Assembly (NCBI RefSeq): GCF_003600355.1
Contig: NZ_CP032416.1
Location: 1,012,183 to 1,076,182 of the forward strand
Direction: 5' to 3'
Source of the DNA: Clostridium fermenticellae
GTDB taxonomy: Bacteria; Bacillota; Clostridia; Clostridiales; Clostridiaceae
DNA: 64,000 bases
The position numbers and the translations under genes were made by a program. A model generated the notes under the pieces. The model was not told the DNA's origin. It was given only the letters and a program-made list of their open reading frames with translations, and did not search any database. How positions within the stretch are numbered: position 1 is the first letter of the stretch; every line of letters begins with the position of its first letter. This document shows, piece after piece, positions 8,057 through 17,345 of this stretch.

Positions 8057-9179
8057 TCAATTTATATTTGCTGCACTTATGAGTTTTATACTATTTGTGA
8101 TTTTTATAATACAAATATTGATGCCCAAGCTTACAAGAAAAGATATATTTTTTGGAGTAAGAATACCAGAGGAACAAATTGAAAATAGTGAATTGAAATC
8201 TGTATTTGTAAATTATGTAAAAAGAAATATTATTGTATTTTTATTATTTATATTATTAAATTTTTGCTTTGCATATATATTATCGGATTATATTGATATC
8301 ATAGAAATTTCAAGTGTACTTTTATATATTTTGATTTCATTTATTGTCTATTATTTTAGTAATAAGGAAGTTAAGCTTATTAAAAATAAAAATACCTGGT
8401 TTAAGGGCAAGAGGGAAGTTGTCATGATAAATACCGATTTTTCTAAAAATAGAAGAAATGAGGTACTTGTATCATCTAAATGGTTTTTAATATGTTTGAT
8501 TATAATAGTATTCAATATAGTAATCGGGTTTAAATATTATGGCAGTCTCCCGTCAAAAGTACCAATTCATTTTGATTTTTATGGTAATCCTAATGGATGG
8601 ATGAACAAGTCATATAAAGTTATATGGCTTATGCCTATAACAGAAATTTTTATGACAGTGATAATGTTTTTTACGTATAAAATAATAGCCTGGTCAAAGC
8701 AACAAATAAACCCTTCAAGTCCTGAGGAATCACAAAAGAAGGATAAAATGTTTAGACACGTTTGGTCCAAGTATATAATTATAAGTAGTGTAGTTCTTGA
8801 TCTGCTTTTTACTTTTGGAAATTTATCAATATTTAATGTGGTTAAGGTAAATTCGAGTTATACTTTTATTATTACGATTTTAATAACAGTTTTTATATTA
8901 ATATTTACTATATATTTAAGTATAAAATCAGGTCAGGGTGGAAGCAGGATAAAGTTAAAAAATAATTCTGAAAAAATTAATTATGAGTTTTCAAGTGTAG
9001 ATGATGACAGGTATTGGAAACTTGGAAATACTATTTATGTAAATAAAAATGATCCCGCTATATTTGTAGAAAAGAGATTTGGAGTTGGATGGACTATGAA
9101 TTTTGGAAGAAAAGAAAGTATAATAATAACTATAGTATTTATATTTTTAATAATATTGATTGGTGTATTTGCACAATGA
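8046..9179 (+). CDS. DUF1648/DUF5808 (SdpI-like) multi-pass membrane protein
   Basis: The ATG at 8046 overlaps the end of the regulator gene and has GGAGG in front, so translation is probably coupled. The protein is 377 residues with about eight hydrophobic segments. LPSKVPIHFDFYGNPNGW near residue 170 is the DUF1648 signature, and DDRYWKLGN followed by DPAIFVEKRFGVGWTMNFG near the C-terminus is the DUF5808 signature. It belongs to the SdpI-like superfamily. A role in sensing or resisting an envelope-active peptide, regulated by the preceding YtrA-type repressor, is inferred. Confidence 0.8.
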   Translation: MKSDQFIFAALMSFILFVIFIIQILMPKLTRKDIFFGVRIPEEQIENSELKSVFVNYVKRNIIVFLLFILLNFCFAYILSDYIDIIEISSVLLYILISFIVYYFSNKEVKLIKNKNTWFKGKREVVMINTDFSKNRRNEVLVSSKWFLICLIIIVFNIVIGFKYYGSLPSKVPIHFDFYGNPNGWMNKSYKVIWLMPITEIFMTVIMFFTYKIIAWSKQQINPSSPEESQKKDKMFRHVWSKYIIISSVVLDLLFTFGNLSIFNVVKVNSSYTFIITILITVFILIFTIYLSIKSGQGGSRIKLKNNSEKINYEFSSVDDDRYWKLGNTIYVNKNDPAIFVEKRFGVGWTMNFGRKESIIITIVFIFLIILIGVFAQ

Positions 9180-9185
9180 TAATTT

Positions 9186-9447
9186 ATAGGGTTTATAAAT
9201 GAAAGCTTAAATTTTACTCCAGCTGACATTCCCAAAATTCGTCACCTAAAAAATTTCTAGTAAGTCTAAGTTCGTATTTATAAAAATCTAAGCAGATTTT
9301 ATAAACTCGCAGGCTCAAACATATAAAATCTACTAAGATTTTCAAAAATACTTCGCTAAGACTTACTAAAAAATTTTTTAATGTGCCTACATTTTGGAAA
9401 TGTCAGCTTACGTATAACTTAAGCTTTCATACATTAACCATACATAG
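9186..9447. repeat. Family-A long-hairpin repeat (full length)
   Basis: The left end TATAGGGTTTATAAATGAAA and the right end around CTTTCATACATTAACC are imperfect inverted copies; the interior halves are also complementary around a centre reading AAACTCGCAGGCTC. The right half carries CTTCGCTAAGACTTACTA and TTTTTTAATGTGCC. Closely similar copies are at 26348-26606, 42633-42890, 46276-46536 and 57554-57812. It begins seven bases after the stop of the upstream gene and no ORF lies in it. The rest of the gap to 9513 shows nothing else. Confidence 0.85.
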
Positions 9448-9513
9448 TGTTTGTAATTTAAAGGTTAATTTAACCTTTGGCAGCATCTCCCGGGGTATAA
9501 GTTAAACTGCAGA

Positions 9514-11610
9514 CTATGATTGTGCAATTGAGCTTAACTGCTTAAATATACTGTAAGTTTTACTTCCCCAATTACTGTCTGAGGCATATTTGGGGCCTAT
9601 ATATGAAAATAAATTTGTCCCTTGAGGCATACCCTTCGAGAGATTTAAAACAGTTCTGGCGGCTATAGCAGATGAATCACTTATATTTGTGTTGTACGAT
9701 TGCCAGCTGCCATATACATTATAGGGATTATTTATAATTTTATACGCGCTGGATGTATTGTTAGGTACAAATCCCTGTTCTGAACCGGCAATAGCAAAAA
9801 GTATAAGTGGATTTAAGTTGTACTGGCTTGCGGCTGAGATCACGACTGAAAAGTAGCTGTCATCTGCTAGTAATGAATTACTTTGTTCTAAAAATTGCTT
9901 TAGTTTGCTCTGGTTTATATTTATATAGTTCATGGTAACTACATCATTATAAGAGGTATTGCTTACATTTGTACTTGAGTTATCGGCTTTATTTGAATTA
10001 GATTCTGAATTAGCATCTAAAACATTGGCACTGTTTGAGCCTGGATTTATATCTATATAATCGCAGTGAATGTAACCAATATAAGAATCATATTTTACTT
10101 TATACCAGCGGCCACTTGTAGATATTACTTCAACTTTGGCCCCATTTGGAATTTCAGTTAGTATCTTACCAGTCCATGGGCTATTCCTTAAATTTAAAGT
10201 TGCAGATGGATCACTTAATTTAACTGATTTTATTGTATCCTTTAAAGGATTTTGCTCAGATTTAACTGATACAGTGTTAGTTGATGCAGTTAAATCTGAG
10301 GCGGAAGTTGAAGAATTTTGTGCAGCAGTAGTTTGAGATACCTTGGCAGAGTTAGATGATAATTTTATATAGGCTGCGGAAACATAGCCTGTTTTACCGT
10401 TATAATTTATTTTGTACCAACCACTGTTTGTACTAAGTATTTGAACCTCTGCACCATAAGGTAAGGAGCCTGCTATAGTTCCAGAAGGAGTACTCCTTAA
10501 ATTTAAATACGATGAATGATCCCTAATGTTTACGAAACCAGTGTTATTAGAGGTGGATGTATTTTGAGTGCTGGTACTTGAAGACGAACCTAAGTTTATA
10601 TATTTTGAACTTACATATCCATAAGATGAACTATAGTTAATTTTATACCAATCACCACATTTTTCAACTATATTAACACTTGCGCCTTTGGCAAGAGAAC
10701 CAATAACATTTGAAGATGTAGATGCACTGCTTCTTACGTTTAAGTATGAACCGGAATTTGATACATTTACAGTGCCACTGCCTGTCATACTTATTGCACC
10801 AGCTTCAACAGTGTCGGTGGATGATGTGGTATTTTGACTTTCTGTTCCAGAAGCTATATATGTGGAACTTACATATCCGTAAGATGAATTATATTTTATT
10901 TTGTACCATCCATTTGATTCCGAAAATATACTAATGCTTGTACCTTTAGCGAGGGAACCAATAACGCTTGAAGATGTGGACGCATTATTTCTTACATTTA
11001 AATATGAACTGGATGTATTTACAGTACCGGTTTTTATAACTGCTTGTCCACTGGATGAATCTGTATTTTGTGTATTATCAGATGAAGTTGAACTATTCTG
11101 AGACAAGTATATATATCCTTTTAAATATAAATTGCCTCTTGTCTTCATAGCCTCTTTGGATAATGTTTTTACATTTCCGTCATATGACCCTCTTACATTA
11201 AAATTTCCTTCGTTTAAATATACAGTATCACCTTCTACTTTTTCAACAAAGCCAACATGCCCGTATCCTAAGTTTCCTCCACCCCAAACAACTATTGAAT
11301 TAGCTTGTGGCTCATATCCATATGAGTACACCTTGTCTCTTGCATTAGCATACCACCAGTCTACGGCATTGCCATAGAATTCTGATGGAAGTGCTATCGA
11401 AAGTTTCTCTAAAACTCTTCCATATGTAAACCAGGTACATTGACCCTTATATCCGCATTTAGTGAAAATATTATTGCCATTATAGGCATTACTTTGTATA
11501 TTAGGTAAAATACCATCAGCTAGTACATGATTAGTATGTAATAAATTTCTACTACTCATGATTGCTGTTGATATGAAGAATGCAAAAATCATTTGTTTTG
11601 ATCTGTTCAT
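9514..11610 (-). CDS. Secreted peptidoglycan hydrolase: CHAP, four SH3b repeats, glucosaminidase-like C-terminus
   Basis: Residues 1-31 form a signal peptide ending VLA. A CHAP amidase/endopeptidase domain follows, with Cys58 in GQCTWF and His in GYGHVGFVE as the catalytic pair. Four bacterial SH3 repeats (each with a LNVR or LNLR stretch, WYKI or WYKV, and a GYV or GYI turn) lie at roughly 195-255, 275-340, 360-420 and 465-530, joined by Ser/Thr/Asn-rich linkers. The last 110 residues ([20 protein letters not shown] onward) resemble GH73-type glucosaminidase domains with a Glu in the expected place. It therefore combines two predicted cutting activities. It is divergent from the helicase gene at 11845, and lies alone on its strand. 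Confidence 0.85.
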   Translation of the reverse strand: MNRSKQMIFAFFISTAIMSSRNLLHTNHVLADGILPNIQSNAYNGNNIFTKCGYKGQCTWFTYGRVLEKLSIALPSEFYGNAVDWWYANARDKVYSYGYEPQANSIVVWGGGNLGYGHVGFVEKVEGDTVYLNEGNFNVRGSYDGNVKTLSKEAMKTRGNLYLKGYIYLSQNSSTSSDNTQNTDSSSGQAVIKTGTVNTSSSYLNVRNNASTSSSVIGSLAKGTSISIFSESNGWYKIKYNSSYGYVSSTYIASGTESQNTTSSTDTVEAGAISMTGSGTVNVSNSGSYLNVRSSASTSSNVIGSLAKGASVNIVEKCGDWYKINYSSSYGYVSSKYINLGSSSSTSTQNTSTSNNTGFVNIRDHSSYLNLRSTPSGTIAGSLPYGAEVQILSTNSGWYKINYNGKTGYVSAAYIKLSSNSAKVSQTTAAQNSSTSASDLTASTNTVSVKSEQNPLKDTIKSVKLSDPSATLNLRNSPWTGKILTEIPNGAKVEVISTSGRWYKVKYDSYIGYIHCDYIDINPGSNSANVLDANSESNSNKADNSSTNVSNTSYNDVVTMNYININQSKLKQFLEQSNSLLADDSYFSVVISAASQYNLNPLILFAIAGSEQGFVPNNTSSAYKIINNPYNVYGSWQSYNTNISDSSAIAARTVLNLSKGMPQGTNLFSYIGPKYASDSNWGSKTYSIFKQLSSIAQS

Positions 11611-11844
11611 TTTAATATTTTCCCCCCCAAAAATAAATTAATTACAGTAATTTAATATATACTAGATAATACCAATTATATACATAATTATATTATCGTA
11701 TATATTAAAGAATTATTAACCTTTTAAAGGCTATTTTTCTATAAAAACATGGTATAATTGTATATAAGTTACATAAATATGGTAAGTACTTATACTTTAA
11801 TAATAAATTATATTAAAATTTAATCAAGAGGGAATTTGCTAAAT

Positions 11845-14223
11845 ATGAAAAAAATTGAGGATAAAAATATGAAAAATAATGATCAAATAAAATTATCGGT
11901 ACGTGAATTAGTTGAATTTGTTTTAAAAGGTGGGGATTTAAATTCGAAGTTTATTGGTAATAATAGGGCACTTGAAGGCTCTAAAATACATAGATTACTG
12001 CAAAAAAAATATAAAGATGATATGGAAGATGTGGAGTATAAATCGGAACAGAGCTTGAAATATGAATTTGAATATAAAAGTTTTAATTTTTTTATTGAGG
12101 GACGTGCTGATGGAGTAATAATTTTTCAGGATGGAATTACAATAGATGAAATAAAAACAACAACAATTCCACTAAAAAATATAGATGAAAATTATAATGA
12201 AGTTCATTGGGCACAGGCTAAGTGCTATGCTTATATATATTCGATTCAAAATGGAATAAGAGATATAGATGTCCAACTTACATATTACAATATAGTTACA
12301 GATCAGATAAAATATTTTAAAAAGGTATTCAGGTTTGAAACTTTAAAATACTTTTTTTATGATTTGCTCGAAAAATATTTTTACTTTGCAAATTATACTA
12401 AAAAATTGAAAGAAGATAGAAATGAATCAATTAAAGTTTTAAAATTTCCATTTAAAAAGTATAGACAGGGGCAGCGTGAGATTGCTGTAGGAGTATATAC
12501 TACTCTAAAGTGTTCTAAGAATGTATTTATTCAAGCTCCTACAGGTATTGGAAAAACAATTTCGACTGTATTTCCATCAATAAAAGCCATGGGTGAAGGA
12601 CTAGTGTCAAAAATATTATATCTTACTGCAAAAAATATAACATCAAATGTTGTTTTAGAAACATTGAAAGTGATGAAATATAAAGGATTAAAGCTAAAAT
12701 CTGTAATTATAACTGCTAAACAAAAAATATGTTTTAATGAAGAAGTTTTATGTAATCCTGAGGCGTGTGAATTTGCAAAAGGTCATTTTGACAGAGTCAA
12801 TGAAGCACTATTTGAGGTTTTAGATAATGAGGATATCATAGATAGAAATGTAATTGTAAAATATGCAAAAAAGTTTAAAATTTGTCCATTTGAATTTTCA
12901 CTAGAAATCACATCAGTGGCTGATTTTGTGATTTGTGACTATAATTATGTATTTGATCCATCAGCATATTTGAGAGGTTTTTTTGAAGAACAAAAACAAG
13001 ATTATGTATTTTTGATTGATGAATGTCATAATTTAATAGATAGGTCTAGAGAAATGTTCTCATCTGAGTTATATAAAAAACCGATTTTAGATTTAAAAAA
13101 AACTATGAGAATAATAGAACCATCAATATCACGTTCTTTAAATAAGATAAACTTGTTTATGGTAAAACTAAAAAAAATGTGTGGAAATAAAGGATTTTAT
13201 GTAGATCAGCAGCAAGTAAGTGACATCTATCCACTATTGAAGGATTTTATAAGTAAATCTGAAGAATGGCTTTCTAAAAATGAAAATACTCAAGGATATG
13301 AGGAACTTCTTGAAGTTTATTTTAATGTTATTAAGTATATTAAAATATCCGAAATGTATGATGAAAACTTTGTAACTTATGTTGAAAGAGTCCGTGATGA
13401 TTTAAAGATAAAATTGTTTTGTGTGGATTCATCTAAGCTTTTAAATAATGTTCTAAAGAGATGTAAATCTTCGGTGTTTTTCTCCGCAACACTTTCTCCA
13501 ATAAACTATTTTAAAAAAATGCTTGGAGGAGAAGGAGGTGATTATGTAATAAAAGCAGTTTCACCATTTCCAGGTGAGAACAGAAGTGTGATAATTGCAA
13601 ACAGAATTTCTACAAAATATAAAAACAGGAGAAATACATATGAAGATATATCTGATTATATAAATTGTATTGCAAGTGCAAAGAAAGGAAATTATTTAGT
13701 CTTTTTCCCATCTTATGAGTACATGGAAAAAGTATATAACGAGTTTTTAAGTAAATATACCTCTTTTAATGCAATAATTCAGATGATAGATATGGAAGAG
13801 AATAAAAGGGAGGTATTTCTTAAAAATTTTGATTCTCCTAATAAAAATACGATTGGATTTGTTGTGCTTGGAGGGATGTTTTCAGAGGGAATTGATCTAA
13901 AAGGCGATAAGCTCATAGGTGCAGTAATAGTTGGTGTTGGTTTGCCTAAAATTTGTTTTGAAAGAAATATAATCAAGGAACATTTTAACTTAAAAGTAGG
14001 GGCTGGATATGAATATGCATATATGTATCCAGGAATGAATAAAGTTTTGCAAGCAGCAGGAAGGGTTATAAGAACAGCTGAGGATAGAGGAATAATATTA
14101 TTTATAGATGAAAGGTTTACCCATAATGAATATAAGAAGCTTTTAAAACATTATTCAACAAACTATAGTGTAATAAGAAATAAAGATGAATTAAAAAATA
14201 TTGCTTGTGAATTTTGGAGGTAA
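11845..14223 (+). CDS. PD-(D/E)XK nuclease fused to XPD/DinG-type iron-sulfur helicase
   Basis: I chose ATG 11845 because AGAGGG at 11828-11833 is correctly spaced for it and not for TTG 11836. Residues 1-200 look like a RecB/Cas4-type nuclease: GRADGVIIF followed by IDEIKTT, giving the D and ExK of the active site. The helicase part has Walker A APTGIGKT at about 232, four Cys in the right place for a 4Fe-4S cluster (KICF, EVLC, EACEF, KICPF), the DECH box (LIDECHNL), SATLSP, SEGIDLKGD and QAAGRVIRT. A DNA repair helicase-nuclease is the likely role; the 5'-3' polarity is inferred from the XPD family. Confidence 0.85.
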   Translation: MKKIEDKNMKNNDQIKLSVRELVEFVLKGGDLNSKFIGNNRALEGSKIHRLLQKKYKDDMEDVEYKSEQSLKYEFEYKSFNFFIEGRADGVIIFQDGITIDEIKTTTIPLKNIDENYNEVHWAQAKCYAYIYSIQNGIRDIDVQLTYYNIVTDQIKYFKKVFRFETLKYFFYDLLEKYFYFANYTKKLKEDRNESIKVLKFPFKKYRQGQREIAVGVYTTLKCSKNVFIQAPTGIGKTISTVFPSIKAMGEGLVSKILYLTAKNITSNVVLETLKVMKYKGLKLKSVIITAKQKICFNEEVLCNPEACEFAKGHFDRVNEALFEVLDNEDIIDRNVIVKYAKKFKICPFEFSLEITSVADFVICDYNYVFDPSAYLRGFFEEQKQDYVFLIDECHNLIDRSREMFSSELYKKPILDLKKTMRIIEPSISRSLNKINLFMVKLKKMCGNKGFYVDQQQVSDIYPLLKDFISKSEEWLSKNENTQGYEELLEVYFNVIKYIKISEMYDENFVTYVERVRDDLKIKLFCVDSSKLLNNVLKRCKSSVFFSATLSPINYFKKMLGGEGGDYVIKAVSPFPGENRSVIIANRISTKYKNRRNTYEDISDYINCIASAKKGNYLVFFPSYEYMEKVYNEFLSKYTSFNAIIQMIDMEENKREVFLKNFDSPNKNTIGFVVLGGMFSEGIDLKGDKLIGAVIVGVGLPKICFERNIIKEHFNLKVGAGYEYAYMYPGMNKVLQAAGRVIRTAEDRGIILFIDERFTHNEYKKLLKHYSTNYSVIRNKDELKNIACEFWR

Positions 14224-14330
14224 TATAGGGTTTATAAATGAAAGCTTAGACTTACTAGAAATTTTTCACGTGACGTATTTTGGAAATCCCGGCTAGAGGC
14301 TAAGTTAAGCTTGGAATTACGAACCCTATA
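14224..14330. repeat. Internally deleted family-A repeat with rearranged core
   Basis: The ends ATATAGGGTTTATAAATGAA and AATTACGAACCCTATA are those of family A. The middle (GACTTACTAGAAATTTTTCA and what follows) is the reverse complement of the left-half core found in full copies, so this copy lost one arm and kept the other in opposite orientation. It abuts the helicase stop codon. Confidence 0.75.
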
Positions 14331-14438
14331 AGTTTAAAATGTAATAAAAATCCTGTGATCATCATATGGTAAATATAAGTCAAATCAAAAATAAGATATT
14401 TTATTTACTATAATATGAATTTAAACAGGGGGGTCATT

Positions 14439-14870
14439 TTGAATAAGTTTAAGGCATTATTAAAATCGTTCTTATTTGAAATCCTAATGATATTTATAAT
14501 TTTTTTGTTCGTTATTATTGCTGGACTTGTAGATTTGAAAAGTAATGAACAAATGCAAAATAAACAGGTAATAAAGGATATGAGTGTGTCTTTAGAAAAT
14601 GATAAAAGATCTTTAGAAAATATAAATTCAAGACTTATAAAGGAAAATGATCAGATTAAAAAATTAAAGACAAAAATGAATTCTGCAAATAAAGATCAAA
14701 AAAATAGTTTGATTATACAGTATAATGATCAAGTTAAAAATTATAAACAGGAACTTGACAATTATAATGAAAAAGTGAAACGATACGATAATATGTATTA
14801 TCAATATAAATCTTTTTCTGGAAAGAGTGGAGGGTTAATAAATTGGATTAGATCTGTGATAGGTATATAG
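14439..14870 (+). CDS. Membrane-anchored coiled-coil protein of unknown function
   Basis: I chose TTG 14439 because AGGGGGG at 14427-14432 lies just upstream. The product is 143 residues: one membrane segment at about residues 10-31, then a charged helical region with heptad-like Leu/Ile/Lys/Asn spacing from about 45 to 120, which reads as a coiled coil. I recognise no family. It lies 22 bases before an L,D-transpeptidase homologue and is probably co-transcribed, so a cell-wall scaffolding role is possible but only inferred. Confidence 0.6.
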   Translation: MNKFKALLKSFLFEILMIFIIFLFVIIAGLVDLKSNEQMQNKQVIKDMSVSLENDKRSLENINSRLIKENDQIKKLKTKMNSANKDQKNSLIIQYNDQVKNYKQELDNYNEKVKRYDNMYYQYKSFSGKSGGLINWIRSVIGI

Positions 14871-14892
14871 AATTTGTTAAAATTGAGGTGGT

Positions 14893-15567
14893 ATGGTGAG
14901 GATTAATAAGCTTTCTCCTATTATATTTTTGATAGTTGGATTAATGCTAATAGGTAGTGTTTCGACTATTTCAATAAAATCATATATAAAAAATAAATCT
15001 GTTAATGCACCATCATATAATAAGGCGTTTTCTCAAAGCAAAAATAATTTAAATAAAGATGGTGATAGTAAGGGAATATTTTTTAAAAAGCCTGGTAAAC
15101 TTCCAAATAGAACCTTATTAAAGATATATAAGAAAAAAAAGGTGCTTGAATTATATGGAGATAATAAGCTTATTGGAGTACTTGGTGTAAGTCTTGGAAG
15201 TTCAATAGATGGGAAAAAAGAGATGCAAGGTGATAATAAAATTCCGGAGGGAAGTTATTATGTTTGCTATAAAACTGACAAGACAAAGCATACGTATTTT
15301 ATTGGAATAAGTTATCCTAATATAAATGATGCTAAAAAAGGATTAGAGCAAGGAATGATAAATGAAAAGACCTTTGATAGAATAAAAAATTCAATAGATA
15401 ATAAAAAACAACCTCCATGGAATACAGCATTAGGTGGGGATGTCGGAATACATGGAGGAAAGGGTACAAGCAGCTTAACATATGGAAGTATTGTTTTGTC
15501 AAACTCTGATATAAATATTTTGAAAAACTATGTTAAGTTAAATACACCTGTGTATATATATCCATAA
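14893..15567 (+). CDS. L,D-transpeptidase (YkuD) homologue lacking the catalytic Cys
   Basis: The start ATG follows GAGGTGG. Residues 10-29 form a membrane anchor, and the C-terminal 160 residues align by eye with clostridial YkuD domains: PWNTALGGDVGIHGGKG with the catalytic-site His187, then TYGSIVLSNSDI where active enzymes read (S/T)xGCIxLSxxDI. The nucleophilic Cys is replaced by Ser199 (codon AGT). Active enzymes form 3-3 crosslinks in peptidoglycan. This one is probably inactive as a transpeptidase or uses an unusual nucleophile; the rest of the domain is intact and not decaying. Confidence 0.8.
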   Translation: MVRINKLSPIIFLIVGLMLIGSVSTISIKSYIKNKSVNAPSYNKAFSQSKNNLNKDGDSKGIFFKKPGKLPNRTLLKIYKKKKVLELYGDNKLIGVLGVSLGSSIDGKKEMQGDNKIPEGSYYVCYKTDKTKHTYFIGISYPNINDAKKGLEQGMINEKTFDRIKNSIDNKKQPPWNTALGGDVGIHGGKGTSSLTYGSIVLSNSDINILKNYVKLNTPVYIYP

Positions 15568-15635
15568 TTTAAATCTAGTAAATTTTTAAAAGATAAGAAA
15601 ATGCATATATTGCGTATTAAGCATTGTTGTAGACA

Positions 15636-15866
15636 CATAAGTAGAATTCTTACTCCCGTGAAATACTGTAAGGCTTTGACACGTTAAAACTTTTTATAAA
15701 TCTAAAACTTGTGCTGTTAAAAATCTAAAAAACCTGGATAAACTCGTACCTCAGACAGTATCCAGAACTTTAAGATTTTTAACAGCACTTCGCCAGGATT
15801 TATAGAAAAAGTTTTAAATGTGTCTTCAGCCTTACAGTACTCCACTACGTAAGAATTCTACTTATG
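15636..15866. repeat. Family-B long-hairpin repeat, copy 1
   Basis: Its ends, CATAAGTAGAATTCTTAC and GTAAGAATTCTACTTATG, are perfect inverted copies. The inside holds GACACGTTAAAACTTTTT on the left, CTTCGCCAGGATTTATAG with TTTTAAATGTGTC on the right, and a centre reading AAACTCGTACCTCAGAC. The copy at 59770-60000 has the same length (231 bases) and differs at one position. Confidence 0.85.
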
Positions 15867-16916
15867 TTTGCAATAAATTGTTTAATGCGATATTCTATAT
15901 TTTTAATTGATTTACAGTATTTATATCTGTTTTAGGCGTGTGCCGTCTGCTAAAATTTTTCTAAAAGACTTCGCCAAGAGATGTAAAAAACTTTTTAGAT
16001 GTGCCTTCAGTTTCCAGGTATACCTCTGTGGTGTGAGTTAAGTTTGTCCTTATAAGTTATATATTTAAACCAGGTTATATGCTTAATAAGTGAAATATCA
16101 CCTTCAAGGGTTCTAGGGCGATCAGCCTTTGTGATTTATACTATAATTACAATTTTAAACGTATATTGAAGTAATTAAAAAAGCCTGAATAAGATCATAT
16201 TTCAAATGATATCCGGGACTTTAAGGTTTTTCACAGCACTTTGTCAAAATTTATAGAAAAGTTTTAGATGTGTCTTCAGCTTTACAGTACTCCACTACGT
16301 AAAAATTTTACTTATGTTTGCAATAAATTGTTTAATGCGATATCCTATATTTTAATTGATTTGGAATTTTATGAATGGTAATCCCCCGAATAATATAATC
16401 CCGGAGGGATATTTTAAACTTATGGGAGTTACAAAAAATAGCATATCTATTTTCATAACAGATTTAAATTTAAATGTGAGTTTTACTATATACCCGGGAA
16501 GTTAATATCCTAATAATTAAATTAGTACAGTCATTACTATAACTTAAAGAAGGAAGACTGTAAGCCTTAAAACCCGTTAGGGTGCTCTGTTTTTCTTATG
16601 AAGGGCAGGTTATTTTAATTTTAGATATATTTAATCTTTTACCGGGAAAAATTTCGTTATTTATTATAACTTCTGTAATTTTGAAATATCCCTCCGGGAT
16701 TAATGTTATATATACAAGGACTACGTCCGTAAAACCTTTATAAAGAGAATACAATCATGGAGATTATAATGTAAGTTGACAAATACTATTGCAAGAAAAT
16801 GAGTGAGATTATATATGATTTATATTTAAATGGAGTAGAGGACTTTTAAATCAATATGGCTACGCCATAAACCCTTAAAGGCGAAATTATTTTATTGAGC
16901 ATTTGATTTATAATTT

Positions 16917-17160
16917 ATAAGGACAAACTTAACTCATACGCAGAGGTATACTTAGAAACTGAAGGCACATCTAAAAAGTTTTTTACATCTCTTGGCGAAG
17001 TCTTTTAGAAAAATTTTAGTAGATTATATATGTTTGAGCAAAGCGAGTTTATATAATCTGCTTAAATTTTTAAAAGGCGAGCCTAGAGATGTTAAAACTT
17101 TTTTAGGGTGCCGAAGTTTGTAAGTATACCTCTGCGATGTGAGTTGAGTTTGTCCTTATA
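16917..17160. repeat. Family-C long-hairpin repeat
   Basis: The arms ATAAGGACAAACTTAACTCA at the left and the inverse ending TGAGTTTGTCCTTAT at the right bound it, with GCAGAGGTATAC and GTATACCTCTGC just inside. The interior has GAAGGCACATCTAAAAAG, CTTGGCGAAGTC and the centre GTTTGAGCAAAGCGAGTTTA. A partial copy without the left arm is at about 15935-16065. The interior resembles families A and B while the ends differ. Confidence 0.75.
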
Positions 17161-17345
17161 ACCATATATCTATGATCAATGCTTAATACGCAATATATGC
17201 ATATTGAGTCTATGTAGTTTTTTATAAAAAATAATACAGTTTTACAATATTGTTCCAAATATTGTGATAAAATAAAGATAATCAAATCTTTTTATAAAGA
17301 TGGAAATAATCAAAATTTAAAAATTTTAAGAGGAGGTAAAATAGA

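Larger units (their letters stand above)
15601..17202. mobile_element. Non-coding composite repeat element, copy 1 (1.6 kb)
   Basis: The element is bounded by perfect 26-bp inverted repeats: 15601-15626 (ATGCATATATTGCGTATTAA followed by GCATTG) and 17177-17202. It contains a family-B hairpin (15636-15866), a partial diverged second family-B right half (about 16155-16366), a block at about 16480-16889 that recurs inverted in copy 2, and a family-C hairpin (16917-17160). No plausible gene is present. The first 266 bases (15601-15866) match 59735-60000 with a single difference that I can see, so one duplication is recent. No transposase is inside and no clear target duplication was found. Confidence 0.75.

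Noticed and set aside
15601-17202. CRISPR array
   Set aside because: Repeats are few, long and inverted, without regular spacers, and no cas gene is near; the Cas4-like nuclease motif at 11845 belongs to a helicase fusion.
17103-17285. Short minus-strand frame overlapping the end of composite copy 1
   Set aside because: It lies in the family-C hairpin and has no ribosome site or protein-like composition.
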